Source: Cryptomeria japonica
Lineage: Eukaryota > Streptophyta > Pinopsida > Cupressales > Cupressaceae
DNA length: 64,000 nt
Assembly: GCF_030272615.1 (NCBI RefSeq)
Contig: NC_081408.1
Coordinates: 335,698,793-335,762,792, forward strand
Direction: 5' to 3'
The notes below the pieces were generated by a model. It made no database searches. It was not told the origin of the DNA and was given only the letters and a program-made list of their open reading frames with translations. The first letter of the stretch is position 1. Every line of letters starts with the position of its first letter. The translations under genes and the position numbers were made by a program. Below are positions 48,001 through 60,364 of the stretch, in pieces.

Positions 48001-48404
48001 TTTGCATTATTCATAGTGGTATAGTTGATTTTCACTCAAGTGATTTCATTATTCTATAAAATCTTTTCTCATTAGATTTGAAGAATAATATTCATTTTTG
48101 CAACTTTCACATATGACCTTAGATCGAGATGCTTCTTTTTTTGAAAATTGGTGTTTTTCTAATAACTATATGTTGGTGCTATTTTGAGGTTCCCATTCTG
48201 AGATATAATTATACTTTCAGTATTTGAGTCCATTTTAGATATTTTAAAACTCTATAAAATAACTCCAACATTGTGAATGCACTGATTATAAAGTGCCACT
48301 ATCAATTTTTTGTTAGGGGGATTCTTAATTGAGTGAAAAGAGGGGATCTTTCTTGGTTTGTGTGCTTTTGATCTACTTACTTGTGCTCTTATTTTCTTGT
48401 CCAC
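48001..48404 (+). other. 5' leader of gag relic M
   Basis: About 90 bases here (TAAAGTGCC, then TTTTTT, a G run, and TTCTTAATTGAGTGAA, near 48290-48345) match the leader upstream of gag relic L at 54720-54785. The match marks the same element family. No LTR boundary could be fixed. Confidence 0.5.
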
Positions 48405-49105
48405 ATGGATCATTCTAAGGTTCCTTTTCATACACCATATGATTATGCAACTTGGCATCAACATGCATAAAATTCCTTTATGCAACTTGGATATACTCCA
48501 TATGTTGTAGAAAATGTAGTTGAACCTATAGAAGATAAGGAAAATATAAAATGGATGCTTTCACAAACTAAAGCTCTTGGATTTATTTGTAGTTTTGTTT
48601 TCCTTGATCTTATGTTTTAGATTCAAGAATGTAAAACTTCACATCAATCATGGGAAATTTTTAAAACATTGTATGGAACAACAAATGAAGAAAGAGGCTA
48701 TCAGATTGACAAATATTTTATGAGTCTTGATCCAAAGAAATTTCACAAAATCTAGGATTTAATAGCTAAACTTAATGATTTGAGAGCACAATATAAAGAA
48801 TGTGGCATTGATTAAAGTGACTCTCAATTTGTTTATAATCTATTGAAAAAAAGTGGTCCTGAATATGCATCATTAATTTATAACTTTCATACTCATAGGC
48901 TAACCATGGAATAAACTTATGTTAAGCCTTCATTTGCATCTTTTTTTGAGATGTTTATACATGAACAACAATAGATCATTTTTATGGGTGTCATTAAGCC
49001 ATCAAAGAATCATTCTTTTTTGTTTATTCAACCTAAGGGACAAAGAGAGTCAAGACAATTTGACAAGAAACAAAAGAAATCAACGAAAAAGCAAGAAATA
49101 GATTA
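48405..49105 (+). pseudogene. Copia gag relic M
   Basis: ATG at 48405 starts MDHSKVPFHTPYDYATWHQH, aligned with MGSPKFPLLTPHNYASWKIK of relic L. Further shared blocks are SWEIFKTLYGTTNEERGYQI (48650), FHKI-DLIAKLNDLRAQYKE (48745) and YNFHTHRLTME (48880). The UBN2/DUF4219-like copia gag pattern is clear. At least five stops. After about 49150 homology to any element is lost; no protease or integrase follows. Confidence 0.8.
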
Positions 49106-49242
49106 AGCACAAAATAATTTTTTTTTCAAAAGATGATTCACCTAAGGATGAGAAGCCTGCTTTTTCATATTGAAAAAGGAGTATACATGAATAAAATTAT
49201 TGTTATAAGAAGGATATTGATGAATTGAAACATCTTCTTGTA

Positions 49243-49949
49243 GTGTCGTAGATTATCACCAAGCTAATTTACACCTCATGTTTGTACACCTATTTTAGCG
49301 TGTCCTATCTTCGTCACTTTATAGGTCTATTTTGTTCCTATGATCCATCTATAAGGCCATGAAAACCAATTGGAGGGTACCATGGTGAGGTACCCCTCTT
49401 CCCTAATCCTTATTTTGGTCTGTTATGAAGAAGAACCATGGCGCCCAGTGTTGTGGTCCCTCTCAATGGGGCCCAAATTTGAATTAGGGTGCGAGTTATA
49501 TTTTACCTGTTGGAATTGATCCTCCTAGCTCTGGATGACTATTGGAGGTCAACCTAATCAATTTTTACCTAGATAACCATATATAAATACATTTGATCAG
49601 CCTAATTTCATCCAAGCATCACAAGTGGACATATCTTAGCATTCTTGCATTAGTGAAGCATTCATTATCAAGCATTTTTAGAGGCCTTAGTGGCTACATA
49701 TTCATTGTTCAACCATTGTGGAGATAAATTATATCATTCATATACAAGCATGTGTGTGTGATTAGGGTTTTATCATTTTCATGCCATTTCATACAACATA
49801 TGTGATTACCTTCATGGAACAAAGCATCATCAACAAAAAATGCAAATTTGAGATATATCTTTCCAATATTTATTATAGTATTTGCATTATTTTATTCAAG
49901 GTTAATTCCTAAACTAAGGTTTGACTTAGGTAAACCCATATTCCCAACA
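49243..49949. repeat. LTR-like fragment
   Basis: The right end reads ATTCCCAACA followed by TTTCCCCCTTTTTC. On the minus strand that is a polypurine tract followed by an LTR start TGTTGGGAAT. On the plus strand a TATA-like CCATATATAAATA lies near 49583 and a TGTCGTAG start near 49247. Orientation therefore remains open. No coding sequence. Confidence 0.4.
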
Positions 49950-50795
49950 ATTTCCCCCTTTTTCACTATGTGTGGGTGTAGCGTGCTAAATTATGCCTAG
50001 TACATTTATGACACTTACGCATTGTGCTTGGTGTATTTATGACAAGGCTCATGATCAAGATCTCATTACTTTGATATCATGAATTCAAAAGGGAAAATGT
50101 TCACAATTGTCCTTAGACCTCATTTGGGACCATATTGGTGTGGACTAATGCATTGAATGAATCTAACAAATGTAAAATGAATCTAAGGAAATGAACCTAA
50201 ACTAGACGTAAAGAATATGCATAGAACTTGAAATTAGCCTATGAAAATGAATGAACCTCTATGAAACTAAATAGACTAAAATGATCTTAAAGAAATCTAA
50301 ATGAACAAATTAATGCAATGGCTCTATATAAGAAGGGAGTACACTAATGCACATGAGATATGAATTGAATAGTGCAATGAATTATTACAGTTTGATACAT
50401 GTAGAGGATTAAATTTGTGACCTCTAAGATGATGAATCTGAGAGAAAAAACTATCCATCGCTAACTCACCTAAATTGGTGCTATAGGTGAGCTAGGGGAT
50501 AAAAATACAACAATAGAATAACCACTAAACTAAGCTATAAAATTGCATAATATTAAAATATATATAACAGAACAATAAAATTCTAACTATTATGGAAATA
50601 CAAAAACAAAATTAAATTTTACTAGAGGACCTACTTGGTCTCAGGTCCTATACACTGGTGCATCATGGGGAAGTCTACACACCGCATTGTTGTTTGTATA
50701 GACAAAGATATATAGATACACCATAAATGTTCTAAAACTTGTCCTTAACCACATAGAAACTATTCACCACCTACACATACAAAGACATGGGAAAA
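49950..50795. other. No gene seen
   Basis: AT-rich, non-coding. It is bounded on both sides by similar TGTTGGG-type termini (49949 on the minus strand, 50796 on the plus strand). Confidence 0.4.
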
Positions 50796-51480
50796 TGTTG
50801 GGGTTGTATAGGGGTTTGCCTTAGTCAAACCCCTGCTTTGGTGTTTCCACTACCACAGATCAACAGATAAATAGATTGGATAAAACGATAAATTTAATAG
50901 AAACTAACCCCACTTATTGGAGGAAAACCCCTACTAAATGTGATTTATTGATAAATAATAAATAATAAATACAATATATACAAGCCCAACTTAATGGAGG
51001 AAAACCCCTATTGTAAGATATATGACAAATGATAAATTAAATGTGCCTAGACAATAGATACATTCAAAGATGTAACAATGCTAAGCATGCAATGTTAAAG
51101 ATACAAGATAAGAGATAAGAGAGAAGACAAAGAGTTCCTTCCAAACCCCTCTCTTCAGATAGGAGTATGATCAAGCTTGAGATAGTGTTGTTGTTGCAAG
51201 ATAGTAGCTAAATATTCACAATGAGAGCCAAAGTGTGAGATCCAAGATTGAGGGAGTGATTCCTTGAGAGATTTCTATCCAAGAGTGTCTAAATATTATA
51301 ATGGACAAGACAATGAGCTTTTTGTTGACCAATTTTTTGCATCAACCTTAGCCATGCAAATAATCAATCTGAGATAGCCTACTAGTTAAAACCTTGTTAC
51401 TTCCCTAGAGGCCTAAACCCTAAACCCCTTAAGGCTTCTTGCATTAACATTTTTGGCCTTGTTTTTTTCCTTCATTGATT
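50796..51480. repeat. LTR-like fragment with doubled TGGAGGAAAACCCCTA block
   Basis: It begins TGTTGGGGTTGTATAGGGGTTTG. Its first 40 bases resemble the minus-strand terminus at 49949 (GGGTTT-CCT-AGTCAAACC). A TGGAGGAAAACCCCTA block occurs at about 50919 and 50996. The right boundary is unknown. Confidence 0.35.
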
Positions 51481-52783
51481 GGTTGGGGTGGTAATTTCAA
51501 TTAAGCCTTACCAGCTAAAGTGTCCCTTTTCCATCCCAGGAGTAGCCCCTTTTCTACCCACTACCAGTAGGGTGAAGGAATTTGAATTGTTTACCACTCT
51601 ACCACAACGTTTTGGGCTTGCCTTTGGGTCCTCCCTATGGTATTGTTGTAACTATTATTTTCTTATTCCTTTATCATGGTGGTTAGAGCTAGTGGTGGGG
51701 TCCTCTTTGTGATATGGCAGTGATCGCGAGATGTTATCACACTACCATGGTCATCTATGGTAGTCATCGAGTGATTTTTGTGGTGTTGTGACAGCTGACC
51801 GGTGGGAAGATTAGTGATGTTATTGTAGGTTGCAATGCTTATGACTAACTATCTTTTGACTCATACGATATGGAAATAGACGTGGTGGTGACTGAGAAAT
51901 GGTTACTATGGTATCATAGTTGTTAAAGAATATGTTCTATCCTTGTATGCAATATCATGGTAAGGTTGTTTAGTTGATGGGGCCAATATGTTTTTGTGGC
52001 ACAATATCAACTATCCACCTAGGCACAAGGAGGAAGATCAGGTGGCCAAAATTCAAACTTGAAGTAACCATTAAAATTAAAATTAGTGCCTAGGAGTGGT
52101 TGCCAACTTGATGGGTTAAAAATCAATTTTTAACCTCGTTGGTGACCTAGATCGAATCTGGTCAACTTCACTACTTCTGGAGGTTGAGGGACAATTGTCA
52201 TTACATTGCCATGGCTTATAAAATATTTCTTTCAGCTGACCATTCCTATTTGTTGCCTATAGATGACTTTTGGGTTTGATAGAGGACATTAGACACCATA
52301 CCAATGTAGGGTTTCTCCCCTTTTTCAAGGATTGTTTCTCTTTCCTAGTTTTGGGACATCTTTTCAAGCACACACATTAGATCAGTTAGGTTTGATTTGA
52401 TTTTTTCTTCCTTTCAACCTAAGCCTAGTTAGTTAGGGTTTCTAAACCCAATGTTCCATCTGAGTTATGCCTTATCTATAAAGGAAAGTTTGTAGCATAT
52501 TCTAAGAGTTCTTCTTCCTTTTCTCTTCCATAATTCTACTATTTCTGCAACTATAATTTCCTTGCCCTTATGTTAATAGATTATCTATTTTACATTATCT
52601 CTCTTATTGAATACATTGTGTATTATTCAACTCTTATTCTACAATCTTCTCCTTTTGTCTCTTGATTTTCATTTGTGTTAATTTTTTGCTTGTATATATT
52701 GTCTATGTATATCTCTCAATCCTTCTTAGCATCTAGCTAGGTTCTAACCTGTTGGCCCTTTGGTGGAATTGATTATGCATTGT
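51481..52783. other. No gene seen
   Basis: A 77-codon opening at 51479-51712 has no recognisable motif. A TATA-like CTATAAAGG lies near 52479. The interval may be part of a decayed LTR. Confidence 0.35.
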
Positions 52784-53560
52784 TGTTGGTGTAAATATTT
52801 ATTCATGTTGGATATTATTACACCTTACTTAAGTTAACTTAGGTACATGCATTTCATAGTAGTTTGGGTATGAGACACTTGGGTGTTTGTGCCACATTGG
52901 GATAGTGTGTAGGAGAATTTCCACCTTTTATGGTATTGATCTTGTTACTACTCTATCATACCCACTTATTGTTGAGTGATAATTCCACCTTCGGTGGGTG
53001 ATACACCTCATGTGGAATATTATATTGTTTCTCCTACCTACCCACACCTATTTACTACCTACCCTTGTTTCTTATTGAGCCACATGTCATGTTTGTGTGC
53101 TCACATATCCATATTGCCTTGCCTATATAAGCAGACTCATATTAATTGTATGTAATGTTTGATGATCCAGTTGATTAGTATTTTCATCTTGATAGAATAC
53201 AGTTTATTTCTATCATCTATTATGTCTCTCTTGTATTTTTCATTAAGCTCTTGATCTTTGAAAAATCTCACATGCTATCTAGGCCTATAGGGTTTCATTG
53301 ATTAGTCTTTTGGAGAGCTTTTGGAGGCTTCAATTTTTGGATTTGGGGATCTTCATTTTTTGGGGGCATCATATAGTGATTTGGACATCACGGTTGAGTC
53401 TGGGAGGCCGTTTCCATCAATTTTGACTATAAAGTTGACTATATTTGGTGAGATTATTTTTTGCCTATTGGGCTACAGTCGTACGAATTTTGAAATTTAA
53501 AAAAAAATATATATATTTTCTGAAGAAAATTTTTTGAAAAAAAAAGTGTATTTCATGGGG
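52784..53560 (+). repeat. Probable LTR or promoter region with TATA box
   Basis: TGTTGGTGTAAAT at 52784 looks like an LTR start, and CCTATATAAGCAG (53122-53134) like a plant TATA box. It lies upstream of gag relic L. The LTR end and primer-binding site were not found. Confidence 0.35.
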
Positions 53561-54115
53561 GGTCCTGTAGACCACCCCACCCCGACGTGTTGTGTACCCT
53601 ACATCAGTTTATGCAGGTCATCCTATTAGCATACCTCCTACTCTGGGCATCGTACCTCCTATTCCGATCTGTGCGTCGTACCTCCTATTCCGATCTGTGC
53701 GTCGTACCTTCTATTCCGAGTATCATACCGCGTGTTCCTTCTAGTAGATCTCTGGGCATCTCTAGCGGCGCCATCTCCATTTTTGACTGCTTGATCTCTC
53801 AGCCGCCTACCACCTCTGGTCCGGCTCCCGCTGCAATACCCCCCACCAGTCGGCCCTACGGCTCCCACCGGTGTACCTCCTATCGGGCACAGTCGAGCTC
53901 TCATGACCAGTCCTCCCACAAATGTACCTCCCTGCAAGCTCCTCTCGGGCCTCGTGAACTCTGCCAGCTCCTTCCTACCATGTGAGTTTCACCTACCATG
54001 TCAACACCCACAGAGCCTTCCTTCCACATCACCTATGGGCCCCGCTTGCCATGTCATCAGTCGTACACTGACCAATCAACTGCCATGTGTACAATTTGTA
54101 CAGTACGGATAGCCA
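53561..54115 (+). other. GC-rich island with 26-bp tandem repeat
   Basis: About 550 bases that are markedly richer in C and G, pyrimidine-rich on the plus strand, set in AT-rich sequence. CGTACCTCCTATTCCGATCT occurs at 53651 and 53677, with a third, diverged copy at 53703 (period 26). Both strands stay open here (132 codons plus, 92 minus). That is expected from composition and no domain is visible, so I do not call a gene. Confidence 0.6.
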
Positions 54116-54842
54116 TGTAGGGGAGGCAAACAAGTTTTGACAAAAAAATGGGCATCAAATTTAAGTCCATCATTTTTTGACATCAACAGTATTTTGAAAT
54201 TTTTTGACCCTCTCTTCATTTGGCTTTTCAGTTTTGCAGTTCAACTTTGGAAGGCCATATCTTACTCATTTTTACTCCTTTTTGGTGCAATTTTTTTAAA
54301 GTGGGCTATAATTTCATGCTCTTCATAGTTGTGGAAGAATTTTCTAATTTTTATAGATGGATTTTTTAGAAATTGTATATCTTCATGACTTTACCTATCT
54401 AATCCCCAATTTTACAACTTCAGAAGCTTCATTTGGGGTCATACGACCTCCTTTTCAGGTGCCACTTTTTTTAAAAGTGCATAATTTTTTGTCTACTTTC
54501 ATAATATTCTATTTGTTTCTAGTGATTTTGAGTAGAAACTATACTTTCAGTATTTGGTCATTTTTGGCCTATTTGGTACTTCTATTTCACTTGGATCTCA
54601 GTTTAGATCACTAGCAGTATTTGTTGAAGTCTCTTATATCTCATTTTGAGAAGTTGTAAATTGAAATTAGAAGTCCACTTTGCCTTGTTTTGCAAGTGGC
54701 CCATTGTATACGCACTAAGTATAAAGTGCCAAATCATAATTTTTTTTTTGGGGGGGGGGGGATTTCTTGATTGAGTGAATTTGGGGAGTGTCTTATGTGA
54801 TTGTGCCTCTCTCTATCTTGTGTTTTTTTTCATTTTGGTGCT
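54116..54842 (+). other. T-rich leader of gag relic L
   Basis: Non-coding, T-rich. A run of about ten T directly followed by about twelve G lies at 54740-54761. The segment around it matches the leader of relic M. Confidence 0.5.
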
Positions 54843-55460
54843 ATGGGTTCTCCTAAATTTCCACTTTTAACTCCTCATAATTATGCTTCATGGAAGATTA
54901 AGTCTTGGAGTAAACTAAAGGAAAAAGGACTCATTCAGTATTTAAATGAAACTATTACAACACCACTTGATCCTAAGGCTGATGCTAATGCTCAACTTGA
55001 ATGGCTCACTAAGAATGCTATGGCACTTGGAACTCTTAGAAAGTATGTATCAGATGACCTCATTTTTTACATTGAGAAGTGTACAACAATTAAAGAGGCT
55101 TGGGATATTTTTTAGAAATTGTATGGTCAAGTTGATAAGATTATAGGCTACAAGATTGATAACGAACTCACAACTTTGGATCCCAAGGATTTTGATACAA
55201 TCCAAGATTATGTCACAAAAGTAATTGAGCTAAGAGCAAAGCTAAAGGATTATGGAATTGATAAAAAGGATGCTCAATTGGTTTACAACTTGTTGGACAA
55301 GCTTCCTTCAGAGTATGTAGCCTTTGTATCTAGCTTTCACACTCATAGGTTAGCTCAAGGCTCCTCATACACTTCTCCCTCATTTGATTCATTCATGGAG
55401 ATGTTGATACTTGAGCAATCTAAGTTGACCAAGATGGGGATTCTCAAATCTTCAAAGTAA
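54843..55460 (+). pseudogene. Copia gag relic L
   Basis: ATG at 54843 opens a gag of about 205 codons with a single stop, at 55113. Recognisable blocks are FPLLTPHNYASWKIKSWSKL, EAWDIF-KLYGQVDKIIGYKI, DYVTKVIELRAKLKDYGIDK and VYNLLDKLPSEYVAFVSSFH. This is the UBN2/DUF4219-type copia capsid, about twice as well preserved as relic M. The frame ends at 55458-55460 with TAA and is followed within about 15 bases by the inverted gypsy fragment K. Protease, integrase and reverse transcriptase are absent. Confidence 0.85.
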
Positions 55461-55473
55461 CAAGCTTTGGTGA

Positions 55474-56328
55474 CTAATACCTTGCTACCATTTGCCTCTC
55501 TTGTTTTCTTTTCAACTTCTCCTCAGCCCTTATTGCAAGTTGAAAACAATCTCCCAATGTTTGTGGAACATTCAACCCAATCTCATCCTGCAAATTATAT
55601 CTCAGCCCATTCAAATACCTTGCTACCTTTTCATCTTCATCCTCTACTCCTCCTCTAATGCTCAGTTTATGAAATTGCTCTATGTATGTCATCACATCCA
55701 TGTCTCTTTGTTTCAAGTTTTGTCTCATCCTCTTTGTTTGTATAGCAAAATCAGATGGTAGAAATTGTGCCTTCATCATTGCTTTCATCCTTTCACAACT
55801 TGTAATCTTATTCAATCCTCTTGCTGTCCTCTCAGCCTACACACCACTCCACCATGTTAAAGCAGTACCTCTCAACTTAGCCTTTGCAAATCTCACCTTC
55901 TTATCATCATCAGTATCTTCCAACTCAAAGTAGTTTTCTAAGGCCTTTATCCACCCTAGCACTTCCTCACTGTCCATTCTTCCCTAGTATATAGGTAAAT
56001 CAACATGACCTTTTATTCCACCACCTTGGACTGCCTTTAGTAGTCTCACTAACCTCCTCTCTTCAGGATCTTCTTCATCCCTCCTAGTCTCTTCATGTTC
56101 ACCACCTTCATTGTGTGCTTCAAGATTCTCATTGTTTTCTTCCATCCTAGGTTGTTCCCTTTCCTTCTCTAAGGCTTCAATCCTTGCTAGTAGTTGCAAT
56201 CTCTCCCTTCTCTGCTGTCTATCCTCTCTCTCCATTGTTGCTTCAAGTTCCCTCTTTTCCCTCTTCTCTCTTTCAAGGGCTTCCTTCAACTCTTCAATTT
56301 CCCTAGCCATTTGATTCTTCGGTGCCAT
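55474..56328 (-). pseudogene. Ty3/gypsy gag, element K (truncated)
   Basis: Minus-strand ATG at 56328 starts MAPKNQMAREIEELKEALER, with a long arginine/glutamate coiled coil of about 90 residues. DLPIY-GRMDSEEVLGWIKAL follows, then the Retrotrans_gag domain: FAKAKLRGTALTWW, KAMMKAQFLPSDFAI, MRQNLKQRDMDVMTYIEQFH, VARYLNGLRYNLQDEIGL. Two or three stops (55980, 55840). The frame ends at 55474 where the plus-strand relic L begins, so the remainder of K has been lost or displaced. Capsid role by family. Confidence 0.88.
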
Positions 56329-56361
56329 CTTGTCAAAACCTTCCCAAAAGATCTACTCACT

Positions 56362-56373
56362 GCTCTGATACCA
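56362..56373 (-). other. Primer-binding site of element K
   Basis: Minus strand TGGTATCAGAGC, the exact initiator tRNA-Met complement, six bases after the LTR end and about 30 bases before the gag ATG. Confidence 0.85.
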
Positions 56374-56379
56374 ATCGGA

Positions 56380-57256
56380 TGTAGAGGGTTAGGGGTTTTA
56401 GGTGATTTCAAGAAAATATGTTTTCAAATGCTTCACACTCCTTGTAGTTACCTAGTGTTTCCAAGGCACCTTAATGGTTTTAAAAGGGCAAATCTCAATC
56501 CACTCTTCACAATGACTCCTAAGGTTGTTAAACACCTATTCCAACCCAATCCAACAAGATTCAACTAGTTTCAAAAGTTCAAGTCTTCACCATGCTCTTA
56601 AACCCCACTATGCCTGCTACTAGCCCTAGAGCCCCAATTAGGCAACTTGAGGCTGAATTAATTCCGTTTCTCCAATTTTTCCCAAATAACTTCCAAAACA
56701 AAATAGCTTTTTGGATACCCTTTTCATCTTAATACAACATATATCAAAATTAGGTATGGTTGTTTTGGACCATGCCTTTGCTGTCCTAAGACTGAGACTA
56801 TTTTTGATGCAAAAACCCACACTTTTACAAAGGAAGTATATAAAATACTTATCCCCCAACCTTTAAACTCTCAACAGTAGTTTTTTATGACTCCAAACCA
56901 AGTAAAATCCAATTTTTTAGGTTCTATGATCTTGTTTAATGTGCAAACCCCAAAGCCCTCACCAATAGGCTCCCAAAACCAAGGGTTTCTTGATTAACCA
57001 CTCTCCCAGCACTGCTGCAACTTAATAAAGGTTCATAAACCTTATCCTAGACCATATTAGACATATCCAATCATTAAACTACCCCTTTGTTAAGGTAGAT
57101 CTTCTACTGCTATAGGCTTGCTATGCTTCCTACTCACTTCTCCTTCATCCAACTCACGGTGATTACCTGTCAAACCACACTTCCTGCAAGTTATTTGGTT
57201 AGGATCATATTATACATGTTACATAGAGCCTCCTCTATTAGAAACAGGACCTTACA
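56380..57256 (-). repeat. 5' LTR of element K (877 bp)
   Basis: The minus strand starts TGTAAGGTCCTG and ends CCCTCTACA, giving TG...CA. The inner end is set by the primer-binding site; the outer end is a likely but unconfirmed boundary. Confidence 0.65.
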
Positions 57257-58042
57257 TCCATAGAAGGGCTCCAAATTGCATTTTGGGCCTTCAATGCCAA
57301 TGATACAACTCAGAAAATTTTAGGACAGTCAGTACAAATGACAAAATCTGAGCAAAACCTGCTACAAAATCATTCCAAATCACTTATTACAATGTTTAAT
57401 GACTGCCCAAGGCTTATACCATGAAAGATCAATCACTTTCAAGCAACAAAACACAAGAAATTGCAAGAAAATGAAGGTTTTATTCACTTTTTCTGTTAAA
57501 TCCGTACAACATCCATACTGTAGCATCCAACCCCACCAAAATGGAATTCCAAGGTTTTATAATACCTTCCCCTAACTTTCCAAACTGAAATCCATTAGTT
57601 ATTCATGATTAAAATGCTTAACAAACAAGTTTTTAGCTTTTCCCCCCAAAATGACACTAGCCACTATTTTCAAATTTTTGAATTTAAAGCTCTTATGAAA
57701 TGGACTTCTACCCCAACCTAATGACTTCTAAAGGATCAAAATGATTTATCAAATAGTTCTAAACACCTTTGAGATCCTTACCAATTCTATACCCATGAAA
57801 TCCTATATTTGGTCCTATGGCCTTATTAGGTCCATTAGGACAATTAATCATTACATTAGGATCATTACAATAAAATGCCATAATTGGCTTCAAGACATCA
57901 TAGTTGAGTCTATTAGACCCATACACCTCATTTTCATGCTTCCATGGTGTCCTCCAATTTTTCTTCATGCCTAGTGCTCCTGCACCATAAAGCAATCAAG
58001 GAAAAGGCAAGAATCAAAAGCAACCTAAGTAAAAACCACATC
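57257..58042. other. No gene seen
   Basis: AT-rich, non-coding interval between the LTR of K and element I. Two opposite openings of about 77 codons at 57741-57995 have no recognisable motif. Confidence 0.45.
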
Positions 58043-58878
58043 TGTTGGCATTGCACACTCTAATGGTAATTGAAGGTAATTAAAGGTGTTGTCATTGATG
58101 GCAACCTTGCAGTATTGTGGATACCTTCAGGCAACCTTATGGTATTCATTTGGTAAACCACCGACATGCACAACCATCGGCAACAGGCACCGACATTGTA
58201 GACACTTCACCGGTAGCGACAACAATGTATACTGGCACCCCAGCCGATAGGAAAAACTTTTGTTTATTGTATTTAATTATAAATATCTTTTGTAAAGATG
58301 ACACGGCATATTGTAATGGACTCATATAAGTGTGAGATCTTGTAAATCATTTGATATACATATAGGATGTAGTATGGTTATGGCAGAAGTGATGAGCAAA
58401 TATTAAGGCAGATTTTGTATAAGGCTGTGGTTATAGTATGAGTTTAAACCAATACTGAACCTGACATTATAGATGCTGAATTGTAGCAGCACATTATATT
58501 GGATTCTCATAATCTATTTTATAAGTCAGTGAGACTTCCATTTTGTATTTGAGCAGTGAGCTCTAGGCAGTTGGCCTTCCTACATGTGCAGGCCCCACAT
58601 TGTAAGTAATATCCATTCATTGGCTAGTGAGTGAATATTGTGGGTCACAAATCCCACCGAGGTTTTTCCCACACTGAGTTTCCTCGTTAAAAATCTTGTG
58701 TTATGCTGTGTTTTCTATGCTTTCCTTATTGTTCCTATTTACTGCATTAATTCTTATTTACCAGTACACTGTTTTGGAATGCAAAATACTTAATAAGGTC
58801 AAATATTTTGTTAACTAGTTAGATACTAATTCACCCCCCCCCCTCTCAGTATCTTTGGGGCTGTCATTAATCCTAACA
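58043..58878 (+). repeat. 5' LTR of element I (836 bp)
   Basis: It starts TGTTGGCATTGCAC and ends CCTAACA. It contains a GTGGG/CCCAC stem with an 8-nt loop (58640-58657) followed by a poly-T stretch, and the CACCCCCCCCCTCTCAGT block at 58832. Confidence 0.92.
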
Positions 58879-58880
58879 AT

Positions 58881-58892
58881 TGGTATCAGAGC
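58881..58892 (+). other. Primer-binding site of element I
   Basis: TGGTATCAGAGC, an exact initiator tRNA-Met complement, two bases after the LTR. Confidence 0.93.
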
Positions 58893-58949
58893 CTGCTCCT
58901 CTATTTTCAAAATCCTAACAGCTTGAGGAAGATTCTAACATTGGTATAG

Positions 58950-59966
<1,017 letters not shown>

Positions 59967-60364
59967 TGGATCAGAAAAAGAGATTAGAATGTTGATGAGA
60001 CCATTTCTTCACTGGTAGAATAGAGTATTACTCCATGGGTAGGAGATTCTTCATCCAACTGAAAACTAACCCTTTGGGGGTAATGCAACAAGTTGAAATC
60101 ATGCAAGTTTACCCTCGGTTGATGGTGATAAGATGGACTTCTTCTTTATTGGCAAATGTGTTAAGTTTCACTTAACCGACAAACATTTAATGCAGTTGTT
60201 GGAAGAAAAGACACTATAAATTATTGATTTTCCCTCTTTTTCAATTCACTGAATATTCAAACTTTCAGAGAACACGAAAATCCGATCGAAGGAATCCAAA
60301 GCAAAGAAGTGAAGCAAGTTCTTTCAAGCACTCAAACCTATCAGGCAGCTTAAGGTATTTATCA
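59967..60364 (+). promoter_or_regulatory. Possible internal promoter and leader before ORF2
   Basis: Between gag and ORF2 lies about 400 bp without an open frame. CACTATAAATTA at 60212-60223 contains a good TATA box (60215-60220). A pyrimidine-rich stretch follows about 15-30 bases downstream, and the ORF2 ATG lies about 145 bases after the TATA box. This layout would fit transcription of ORF2 as a separate mRNA. No transcript evidence is available here. Confidence 0.4.

Noticed and set aside
53587-53985. 132-codon plus-strand opening, with a 92-codon one on the other strand
   Set aside because: Both follow from the GC-rich, stop-poor composition and a 26-bp tandem repeat; no domain seen.
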